Below, one piece after another: positions 10,914 through 19,739 of a DNA stretch of 64,000 nucleotides. The notes under the pieces are model-generated. The model saw nothing but the letters and a program-made list of their open reading frames with translations, was not told the origin of the DNA and searched no databases. Source of the DNA: Mercenaria mercenaria (Eukaryota; Mollusca; Bivalvia; Venerida; Veneridae). Where the stretch lies: NCBI RefSeq assembly GCF_021730395.1, contig NW_026463116.1, forward strand, positions 1 through 64,000, in the 5' to 3' direction. Made by a program: the position numbers and the translations under genes. Positions within the stretch are counted from its first letter, which is position 1. Each line of letters starts with the position of its first letter.

Positions 10914-12660
10914 AAGTGTGTGAAGTTGGCGAGAAGTTCGACATTCGACATTGAACATTCGATCTCAGAACGACATTGGACATTTGAAGCGTGAAGTTGG
11001 CAATAAGTTAAACTTTCGATATTGAACATTCGATATCAGAACGACATTCGACATTCGATACCAGAACGACATTTGACCTTCAATTTTAGAACGACATTAG
11101 ACATTCGAATTTAGAACGACATTGGACATTCAATTTTAGAACGACATTAGACATTCAAATCCAGAACGACATTGGACATTCGAATCCAGAACGACATTGG
11201 ACATTCGATACTAGAACGACATTGGACATTCGATTTCAGAACGACAATGGACATTCGATTTCAGAACGACATTGGACATTTGATACCAGATCGACATTGA
11301 ACATTCGATTTCAGAACGACATTCGTCATTCGATACCAGAACGACATTGGACATTCGATACCAGAACGACATTGGACATTCGATTTCAGAACGACATTGG
11401 ACATTGAAATCCAGAACGACATTCGACATTCGATACCAGAACGACTTTGGACATTCGCATCTAGAACGACATTGAACATTCGATTTCAGAACGACATTCG
11501 ATACCAGATCGACATTGGACATTCGATTTCAGAACGACATTGGACATTCGATACCAGAACGACATTGGACATTCGATTTCAGAACGACATTGGACATTCG
11601 ATCCCAGAACGACACTGGACATTCGATTTCAGAACGTCATTGGACATTTGATACCAGAACGACATTGGACATTCGATACCAGAACGACATTGGACATTCG
11701 ATTTCAGAACGACATTGGACATTCGATTTCAGAACGACATTGGACATTCGATTTCAGAACGACATTGTACATTCGGTTTCAGAACGACATTCGACATTCG
11801 ATTTCTGAACGAAATTCGACATTCGCATCTAGAACGACATTCGACATTCGATTTCAGAACGACATTGAACATTCGATTTCAGAACGACATTCGATACCAG
11901 ATCGACATTGGACATTCGATTTCAGAACGACATTGGACATTCGATACCAGAACAACATTGGACATTCGATTTCAGAACGACATTGGACATTCGATACCAG
12001 AACGACATTGGACATTCGATTTCAGAACGACATTGGACATTTGAAACCAGAACGACATTGGGCATTCGATTTCAGAACGACATTGGACATTCGATACCAG
12101 AACGACATTGGACATTCGATCTCAGAACGACATTGGACATTCCATTTCAGAACGACATTGGACATTCGATTTCAGAACGACATTGTACATTCGGTTTCAG
12201 AACGACATTCGACATTCGATTTCTGAACGCCATTCGACATTCGCATCTAGAACGACATTCGACATTCGATTTCAGAACGACATTCGACATTTGATACCAG
12301 ATTGACATTGGACATTCGATTTCAGAACGACATTGGACATTTGATACCAGATTGACATTGGACATTCGATTTCAGAACGACATTCGACATTCGCATCCAG
12401 AACGACATTGAACATTCGATTTCAGAACGACATTGGACATTCAATTTCAGAACGACATTCGACATCAGAACTGCATTGGACATTCGCATCTAGAACGGGA
12501 TTGAACATTCGATTTCAGAACGGCATTCGACATTCGATACCAGATCGACTTTGGACATTCGATTTCAGAACGACATTGGACATTCGATACCAGAACGACA
12601 TTGGACATTCGATTTCAGAACGACATTGGACATTTGAATCCAAAAACGACAGTGGAGATT
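10914..12660 (+). repeat. Left inverted arm: 25-bp satellite array
   Basis: The monomer is close to GACATTGGACATTCGAT followed by TTCAGAAC (25 bp), with variants TACCAGAAC, CTCAGAAC, CATCTAGAAC and ATCCAGAAC. Occasional units drop the inner GACATTSG duplication. Higher-order blocks recur, for example the CATCTAGAAC-GAACATT-ATACCAGATC series near 11,455, 11,825 and 12,240. Because 25 is coprime with 3 and the monomer lacks stops, long spurious frames open on both strands with a 25-residue period; these are not genes. The outermost ~110 bp contain GTGAAGTTGGC twice (10,919 and 10,989). Confidence 0.9.
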
Positions 12661-13184
12661 AAATACCGTAACTATATTAGATTTTCGAACTGAAAACGAC
12701 ATTTAGATTTTCATTTATAAGTTATCAGATTTGGCTGATAGAATGTAATAAATTAGAATATGCATTACGTATCGTATGTACGTTTTTTCATTCAATAACA
12801 ACCCCAGTGCGGAGACTTGCTGTAGTAGCTGTATTTTTAGTTCTTTCTTTGTTCTTTATCTTTTTTTTGTCTTAATAGTATAGTTTATTTCAAATATGTC
12901 AATAATGTGACAATATGCATGCCAATATCCCCCAGGTGGGATACTAAACAGTATACGTTTCTAAGTCTTCTCCCTCGGGCACATTTATAAGACCATTTAT
13001 GAGTTAAATGGACAACATGCTGGGACAGATTTTCAAGTCGATTTGATTTGACAACAGAAGTGGGGTTTTCATTTAGTGTACCAAATGAGCAGCAATACAA
13101 TAAGTTGGGCGGTGCAACAATTATCCGTCGGCTGATGATTTACGTAAGATATATGTATGTAATGTAAGAAATGAACCGGCTTGC

Positions 13185-13275
13185 GATCAAAGACTGCTCA
13201 GCGTATTGGTAACTGCGATTGCCCCTGATACATGGCATGCAAACAACCTGTGGGTTCGAACCCCAACAGAATTTC
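13185..13275 (+). other. tRNA-like segment (SINE head or tRNA relic)
   Basis: A textbook RNA polymerase III B box, GGTTCGAACCC at 13,252-13,262, lies inside a T-arm-like inverted stretch (CTGTGGG...CCCAACAG). It is preceded by an A-box-like TGCTCAGCGTATTGGTAAC near 13,195. No acceptor stem is evident, so a functional tRNA is unlikely. It is more likely the promoter head of a SINE. Confidence 0.4.
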
Positions 13276-13382
13276 TTTTTATTGTATTATGAATCAGAAT
13301 TCAAAAAGTACGTAACATATTTTATTGCCTGGACTTCAATATTTACTGCTTTGAATTATTTTGCTTCATTTTTCCCATTCGT

Positions 13383-13650
13383 GCCAACCCGCTTTGCGCA
13401 GTAGGGAGAGCGTTTGTCTATGGATCGCGGGGTCGGTGGATGTTCTCCGTGACGATTTGATGAAAGACATTTTGTCTGAAATCATTCGTCCTCCACCTCT
13501 GATAATTCATGTGGGGAAGTTGGCAGTTACTTGCAAAGAACAGGTTTTTACTGGTATAGAATCCTGGAATACTGGCTAGGTTAACTGCCCGCCGTTACAT
13601 GACTAAAATACTGTTGAAAAACGGCGTTAAATCCAAAACAAACAAATCAG
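13383..13650 (+). mobile_element. tRNA-derived SINE, full length, inside the foldback element
   Basis: A 13-bp duplication TTTTCCCATTCGT flanks the copy (13,370-13,382 and 13,651-13,663). The head has A-box-like TTGCGCAGTAGGGAGAGCG and B-box-like GGGTCGGTGGATGTTCTCC. The body (CCTCCACCTCTGATAATTC to GAAAAACGGCGTTAAA) matches the copy at 60,943-61,108, and the tail is AACAAACAAA. It resembles ancient bivalve SINEs of the RUDI kind; the family name is from memory and not verified. Confidence 0.85.
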
Positions 13651-14109
13651 TTTTCCCATTCGTTTTCTGTTACTTTTTTCTCTCTAAAAATTCATTTCAT
13701 ATCAGATAAAAGTATTATTTCAATTCACAAATAAACAAGGTTAAGATAGAAATTGTTCATATCACGGCCCGGTGCAGTCAATCCGGTGGCCATTTGTCCA
13801 GCTTCAGGGCACCTGTGTTTATAAACAAAATCTTTGCTCAGCTTAGATGAGATAAATGCCCATAAACCATAAATAACTCATTACCAGAAGTGTCATTCCT
13901 GTGTTCATTTTCCATCATGTTTATACATTAAAATCAAACAACGCAATAAGAATGAAAATAAAAAAAGATATGTGTCGATAGCTCGTTTTGAACTCGCAAG
14001 TAATAAATACAAAAAAAAAATACAGATACGCAAAAAACAGATATATAACATGATTAACAATTCAAAGGCCGCCTTTCAAGGACGAAGACCTACTTACTTA
14101 AGATGCTAC

Positions 14110-15582
14110 TTTTAGCCAATTTTCGTTTTTGATTCGAATGTCCAATGTCGTTTTGGATTCGAATGTACAATGTCGGTCTGAAATCGAATGTCCAATGTAG
14201 ATCTGGTATCAAATGTCCAATGTCGTTCTGGTATCGAATGTCGTATGTCGGTCTGAAATCGAATGTCCAATGTCGATCTGGTATCAAATGTCCAATGTCG
14301 TTCTGAAACCGAATGTCCAATGTCGTTCTGGTATCGAATGTCGAATGTCGTTCTGAAATCGAATGTCCAATGTCGTTCTGAAATCGAATATCGAATGTAG
14401 ATCTGGTATCGAATGTCCAATGTCGTTCTGGTGTCGAATGTCGTTCTGAAATCGAATGTTCAATGTCGATCTGAAATCGAATGTCGAATGTCGTTCTGGT
14501 ATCGAATGTCGTTCTGAAATTGAATGTCCAATGTCGATCTGGTATCAAATGTCCAATGTCGTTCTGGTATCGAATGTCGAATGTCGTTCTGAAATTGAAT
14601 GTCCAATGTCGTTCTGAAATCGAATGTCCAATGTCGTTCTGAAATCGAATGTCCAATGTAGATCTGGTATCAAATGTCCAATGTCGTTCTGGTATCGAAT
14701 GTCGAATGTCGTTCTGAAATCGAATGTCCAATGTCGATCTGGTATCAAATGTCCAATGTCGTTCTGAAACCGAATGTCCAATGTCGTTCTGGTATCGAAT
14801 GTCGTTCTGGTATCAAATGTCCAATGTCGTTCTGGTATCGAATGTCCAATGTCGTTCTGGTATCGAATGTCGAATGTCGTTCTGAAATCGAATGTTCAAT
14901 GTCGATCTGAAATCGAATGTCGGATGTCGTTCTGGTATCAAATGTCCAATGTCGTTCTGAAATCGAATGTCCAATGTCGTTTTGAAATCGAATGTCCAAT
15001 GTCGTTCTGAAATCGAATGTCCAATGTAGATCTGGTATCAAATGTCCAATGTCGTTCTGGTATCGAATGTCCAATGTCGTTCTGAAATCGAATGTCCAAT
15101 GTCGATCTGGTATCAAATGTCCAATGTCGTTCTGAAACCGAATGTCCAATGTCGTTCTGGTATCGAATGTCCAATGTCGTTCTGAAATCGAATGTCCAAT
15201 GTCGTTCTGAAATCGAATGTCCAATGTCGTTCTAGATGCGAATGTCCAATGTCGTTCTGAAATCGAATGTCCAATGTCGTTCTGGTATCGAATGTCCAAT
15301 GTCGTTCTGGATTCGAATGTCCAATGTCGTTCTGGATTCGAATGTCTAATGTCGTTCTAAAATTGAATGTCCAATGTCGTTCTGGTTTCGAATGTCTAAT
15401 GTCGTTCTAAAATTGAATGTCCAATGTCGTTCTGGTATCGAATGTGCAATGTCGTTCTGAGATCGAATGTTCAATGTCGAAAGTTTAACTTATTGCCAAC
15501 TTCACGCTTCAAATGTCCAATGTCGTTCTGAGATCGAATGTTCAATGTCGAATGTCGAACTTCTCGCCAACTTCACACACTT
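14110..15582 (-). repeat. Right inverted arm: 25-bp satellite array
   Basis: Inverted counterpart of the left arm, reading CCAATGTCGTTCTGAAATCG and CCAATGTCGTTCTGGTATCG on the plus strand, again with a 25-bp period and with ATCTGGTATC variants. The outermost block (15,470-15,582) is the inverse of 10,914-11,026 with at most one or two differences, including both AAGTTGGC motifs. The arm is about 270 bp shorter than the left one, as expected if unit numbers shift by slippage or unequal exchange. Its open frames are repeat artefacts. Confidence 0.9.
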
Positions 15583-15727
15583 ATACGTTGGTTGCATTCA
15601 GTGCACATAAACTGATAACAGGTTTCACAATAGAATGTTGCTGTTGCAGTGTTGCTTCTAAGCGAACAAACCTCACAGTCGGGCAATGTATCGGGAAATT
15701 TAGAATGTGTGAAATCGTCAGTGCATC
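15583..15727 (-). pseudogene. B-box/beta-propeller paralogue, 5' part of the split exon
   Basis: On the minus strand an acceptor-like TATTTTCTTAG is followed by codons for a conserved lead (DDFTHSKFPDTLPDCEVC) and most of B-box 1 (CETCYQFMCTECNQRI). This matches the intact paralogue's start at 50,184, including the acceptor position and phase. The reading stops at the 9-bp target duplication of the foldback element, and the coding sequence resumes at 10,913. The homology to the other copy ends at the acceptor, so the intron upstream is not recognisably shared. Confidence 0.85.
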
Positions 15728-15875
15728 CTAAGAAAATACCAGGAAACTGTATGTTTTAGTTTTTTCCATTCCATCTTAATATTACCTTTAGAAGTTGGTA
15801 TATAGTTTAATTGTAATGATTAATTAAGCAAACACAAGAAAAGCAACAAACAAAGCAACAAACAAACAAACAAAG

Positions 15876-17960
15876 GAGTTTTCCGACAGCCAATGCTCGA
15901 CTATTCGGACTCTAAATGTTAATATATATTTTTGAATATATATAGTTTCAAACCAAAATCTGCTTAAGTTTAGGAGATAGTAAGTTGCACGAAAAACTTT
16001 AACGTGGATTTTCTATGTCCAAAAGGGGGCATAATTTGTCAAAAATACAAATCAGAGGTATGGGACTTGATGCTATCGCCCAGTTTTATTTAATTCAATA
16101 TCTGAGTTTTGGAGAGAGTAACTTGCATGCAAAATTTAATCAATATTTTCTTAGTCGAAAAGGGGGCATAATTTGTCTAAAATACATGTCATGGTTATGG
16201 GACTTGACCTAATGAGGTTGGTAATTGACCTAGGAAAAGAGAAAGGAATTTCTATATGCCTTAAAGCGATATATACTTGCACGCAAAACGTAACCAGGAT
16301 TTTCTAAGTACCAAAGTGGAATAATTTGGCCAAAATGCAGGTCAGAGTTATAGGACTTGATGCTATCACTTAGTTTTATTACCCCGAAGACACATGTGAA
16401 ATTTCAATTCAGTATCTGCATTAGTTTTTGAGATAGTAACTTGTATGCAAAACTTTAACCATGATTAGGGCATAATTTGTCCAAAACACATGCCAGAGTT
16501 ATGGGACTTGACCAAGTAAGGTTGGTAACTGACCTAGAAAAATAAACCAGAGGGCCAAGATGGCCCAAGGTCGCTCAGCTAAGTAACACACCATAATAGT
16601 GTAAACATGTCTGACCTAGTGATTACATAGAGACAAATATTCTTTTTAAATTTTCCATTGATCTGGCCTACTGACCTACTTCTTGATCCCACATGAACCA
16701 GTTTCGAACTTTACCTAGAGATCATCAAGACCAACATTCTGACCAAGGTTCATAAAGATTCAGTCACAACTGTGGCCTCTAAAATGTTCACAAGCTTTTC
16801 CTTTGATTTGAACTGATGACCTCGTTTTTTGACCCCCACATGATCCAGTTTTAAAGTTGACCTAGAGATTATCAAGACAAACATTCTTACTAAGTTTCAT
16901 AAAAATTGAGTCTCAACTGTGGCCTCTAGATTGTTCTCAAACTTTCCCTTTGATTTGACCAGGTGACCTAGCTTTTAACTCCACATGACCCAGATTCAAC
17001 ATTTCCTAGAGATCATCAAGGCAAACAGCCTGGCCAAGTTTCATAAACGTTGTTCACAAATATTTCCTTTTATCTGGCCTACTGACCTTGTTTTTAAATA
17101 CACATAACCCAGTTTCAAACCTGACCAAGAGACTATCAAGACAAACATTCTGACCAAGTTTGATAAATATCGGGTCACAACTATGGCCTCCAGAGTTTCA
17201 CAAGGCAATAATTGACGGACGACGCACGCCTGGCAATGACCGGTAACAACAGCTCACCTTGAGCACTTCAAAGCTATACGTTCTTGCACGCAAAAATTTA
17301 ACAAGGACTTTCTTAGACGAAAAAGGGGCATAATTTGTCAAAAATAAGTGTAAGTGTCCGAGTTATGGGACTTGATCTAGTGAGGTTGGTTATTGACCTA
17401 GAAAAAGAAAAAAGAAATTTTAAAGCTATATGCCTTAAAGTAATAGCTACTATGTACATGCATGCAAAACTTGACCAGGATTGTCTATGTCCCAAAGGGG
17501 GCATAATGTGGCAAAAATGCAGGTCAGAGTTATGGGACTTGATACTTTCACCTAGTTTTATTACACGGAAGACACGTGTAAAGTTTCACTTCAATATCTG
17601 CATTAGTTTTGGAGATAGGAACATGCATGTCAAACTTTAACAAGATTTTTGTAAGTCCAAAAGGGGGCATGATTTGACCAAAGTACATGTCAGAGCTATG
17701 GGACTTGACCGAGTGAGGTTGGTAATTGTCCTAGAAACAATAAGTTTCAAAGCTATATGCCTTTAAATGATAGCCATATGTACTTGCATGCAAAATTTTA
17801 ACCAAGGTGTGACGCCGACGCCGACACAGACGCCAATGCCATGGTGAGTAGAATAGCTATACTATTCTTTTAACCAAGGTGTGACGCCGACGCCGACACA
17901 GACGCCAATGCCATGGTGAGTAAAATAGCTAGACTATTCTTTGAATAGACGAGCGAAAAA
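15876..17960 (+). mobile_element. Tandem-core element (CGACTATTCG family) with a nested element
   Basis: The left end near 15,895 has CTCGACTATTCGG. The right end has GAATAGCTAGACTATTC then GAATAGACGAGCGAAAAA at 17,960, an imperfect subterminal inverted pair. The core consists of ~160-bp units with AAAAGGGGGCATAATTTG, GTTATGGGACTTGA and CTAGTTTTATTAC. Another element (16,545-17,264) interrupts it. Near the right end a block of about 70 bp is duplicated in tandem (about 17,804-17,873 and 17,874-17,943; ACCAAGGTGTGACGCCGACG twice). It is non-coding. Confidence 0.65.
16545..17264 (+). mobile_element. Nested pearl-like element, ~150-bp units
   Basis: It begins AACCAGAGGGCCAAGATGGC followed by GTCGCTCAGCTAAG, and ends with ACGGACGACGCACGCC followed by AGCTCACCTTGAGC. 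These ends match those of the larger element at 41,622-43,783. The core has about four units with GTTTCATAAA, CTAGAGATCATCAAG and CACATGACCCAG. The surrounding element resumes immediately (CTTCAAAGCTATA), which shows that this one inserted later. Confidence 0.65.
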
Positions 17961-18080
17961 ACACGATATTACTGTAAACATATTATATGGTACTAATATA
18001 TAGAATGTACAATAATATACATCTATCAGTATACAAACTTCATTATTTAAATGAACTTTTCTTTGAAAAAGTAATTTTAC

Positions 18081-18125
18081 CAGTATGCAGTCCCTGGAAT
18101 CCCATCATTAATCTCTGCTCAACAT
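18081..18125 (-). CDS. 45-nt phase-1 exon, probable continuation of the HEPN gene
   Basis: On the minus strand TTTTTCTTACAG precedes the exon and GTAAAATT follows it. Joined to the HEPN exon, which ends one base into a codon, it reads DVEQRLMMGFQGLHT and again ends one base into a codon. A 45-nt exon with identical length, phase and similar flanking intron lies at 63,615-63,659. Symmetric phase-1 exons can be lost or multiplied without breaking frame. Its membership in this gene is an inference from strand, phase and the paralogous copy. Further exons toward lower coordinates are not found; repeats occupy that region. Confidence 0.5.
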
Positions 18126-18539
18126 CTGTAAGAAAAATAACTTTACATGAACAATTCTGTTTATTTTCATATTTTCATCAAAACACTTCAATATTGAAGT
18201 TATGGCGACATATGATTGGCAACATACAGGTGCTTTCCTACCACATGCAGGCATCACTCGTGTTTAAATACATTTACATTTGTAACATAGCTCTGCTATA
18301 TAGCATTTCTAAATTAGAAACAACTGTTAAGAACAACTATATATGTTACAGAATTGACAGAATTAAAATCTGGTACAAGAAACAATTTTTTTACTTAGGT
18401 ATAGTGTTTTTCATATGCAATGGCATAACGGTCTGTAGTTTATTATTCCAGCACATTATTTAAGAAACGCAAAGTGGGCATATCTTGTATCACTACTCGT
18501 CTTATTTCAAAATCTTTACATTACTTTCGTTACGTTATA

Positions 18540-18960
18540 ACTAGATGCCCACGGGCAACATCTCGAACCCACGCTAACTGTGACCTTGACGTTTGAGATA
18601 AAGTCTGTCTCATAGCGTTAAACATTCATTCCAAATATAAACAAGATTTCTCATTGCAGGTCACAATGATGGAACAGACAAGATCTGACATGACCTATGA
18701 CCTCCAGCTGTGACCTTCAACTTTAAAATAGGCACCTGGGGTTTGCACACGAAACTCCGTCTCACTAAGGTTAACATTCGTGCAAAATATAAACATGTTT
18801 GTTCCATGCATGTCAAAGTTATGGTCCGGACAAACAATTCGGATGAACGCACGTACTTATAGACGGACGGACGCACATGCATCAAAAAGCCATTGGGGCA
18901 CCTATGTCTTCGCTTCTATAAGTAAAGAGGGCTCGACAAAAAAGAAATGCTTATGTCATA
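18540..18960 (+). repeat. Interspersed repeat with two ~175-bp units
   Basis: CCAAATATAAACAAG / GCAAAATATAAACATG, GTCACAATGATGGA / GTCAAAGTTATGGT, and the GTTAAACATTC / GGTTAACATTC blocks recur about 180 bp apart. The stretch ends in GACGGACGGACGCAC, as such mollusc tandem-core elements often do. No coding content is convincing. Confidence 0.5.
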
Positions 18961-19124
18961 CTTTCCGTCTCGTTTGCATGAAATCTTACAGTCAGTTTAG
19001 CTTAAATAAAATTATATAAAATATATATCCATATTTTTACCTTTAAATACATACAAAATCAAAGACAGATCCTTTAAATATTATATACACTGTTTTGAAT
19101 GTATATAACAAACCATATTTGTAC

Positions 19125-19739
19125 CTGAAATGGATTCTTGTAATCGGTTCTCTGATGCTTTTACTTCTTGCACAATATCTTCCGCCTGTTCCGCCAACAT
19201 TCCTTCAAAATCTTGTAACAGCTCGTCTTCATTCCTCAGTTCCTTTACGTATTTTAGAGCAGTTGCCTCGTCAAGCGGTTCGCTTGTAAACTTCTGTACT
19301 AATTTTGAGCATTCAGTCTGTACAGTTACGTCAAGGCCAAGACTTAATTTCGTCAATGCTTCTTCCAGATCGGTTTTCAAGGTGTTGTAATCAGCGAGTT
19401 CAACTGAAGCCGTCAAATTATGTGCCAAAGTGTTTCTTGTTTGTTTTATAATTTTAATGTACTTTATGTCGGCGGTAGAAAGAATCATCACATCTTGTAG
19501 AACAACTGTCAGCAAAGAAAGGTCGAGGTCCTCAACATCAGGGTTTCCACTTTTAGGAAACAGTACGAAATACTGGGACTTTAAAAGCTTTTTCTTCAGT
19601 TTTGATTCATGAAGTTTTAGGATGACATCAAGAGCAATGCCAGCAAGTTCTCTATCAATGATACCTTTACAAACCAGCATGCCTCCTTGAACGAGGGTCA
19701 GCAGAAGAAGTATGTAATATTCAGTTTGTACATTCATCT
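19125..19739 (-). CDS. HEPN-domain exon, DZIP3-like
   Basis: An open exon of about 205 codons. Its N-terminal half has the layout of the HEPN domain found near the N-terminus of DZIP3-type proteins: hydrophobic helices, YFVLFPK (residues 56-62), DLSLLTVVLQD and the signature RNTLAH (R101-x4-H106), which in HEPN proteins marks the RNA-binding or nuclease-like motif. The C-terminal part is acidic and helical (ELRNEDELLQDFEGMLAEQAEDIVQEV). An acceptor-like TCATTTTAG lies just before AAGATG at 19,739, and a donor CAG|GTAC lies at 19,125/19,124, so this is probably the first coding exon of a spliced gene. The likely next exon is at 18,081-18,125. Such genes are expanded in bivalves and often tied to immunity; that role is inferred. 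The exact family name is uncertain. Confidence 0.65.

Larger units (their letters stand above)
12661..14109. other. Unique centre of the foldback element
   Basis: Non-satellite sequence between the arms. It holds a full-length SINE (13,383-13,650) and a tRNA-like segment (13,185-13,275). The rest (12,661-13,180 and 13,664-14,109) has no recognisable transposase or host exon. A 71-codon minus frame at 12,885-13,100 resembles nothing I know. Confidence 0.5.
10914..15582. mobile_element. Foldback-type element with satellite-built inverted arms, 9-bp TSD
   Basis: A 4,669-bp insert flanked by a perfect 9-bp duplication ATACGTTGG (10,905-10,913 and 15,583-15,591), cutting the first B-box of the paralogue. 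The intact copy reads ATACGTAGG there without interruption (50,039-50,047). The termini AAGTGTGTGAAGTTGGCG and its inverse are identical on both sides, and identity continues for over 100 bp. The arms (about 1.74 and 1.47 kb) consist of inverted 25-bp satellite units around a unique centre of about 1.45 kb. Long satellite arms plus a 9-bp duplication are the defining traits of Drosophila foldback (FB) elements, associated with Mutator-type transposases. No transposase is present, so this copy is non-autonomous. The mollusc family is not one I recognise. Confidence 0.85.

Noticed and set aside
11211-12662. Overlapping open frames of up to 228 codons in the left satellite arm, both strands
   Set aside because: They arise from a stop-free 25-bp monomer read in every frame; no domain, start context or codon bias.
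13185-13275. Functional tRNA gene
   Set aside because: Good B box but no acceptor stem or convincing anticodon arm; treated as a SINE head or relic.
14090-15299. Open frames of up to 213 codons in the right arm
   Set aside because: Mirror image of the left-arm artefact.
10914-15582. CRISPR-like array
   Set aside because: There are no unique spacers between repeats; this is a head-to-tail satellite in an animal genome.
17987-18463. 158-codon plus-strand frame
   Set aside because: It overlaps, in antisense, the better supported 45-nt exon and its conserved intron; no domain.
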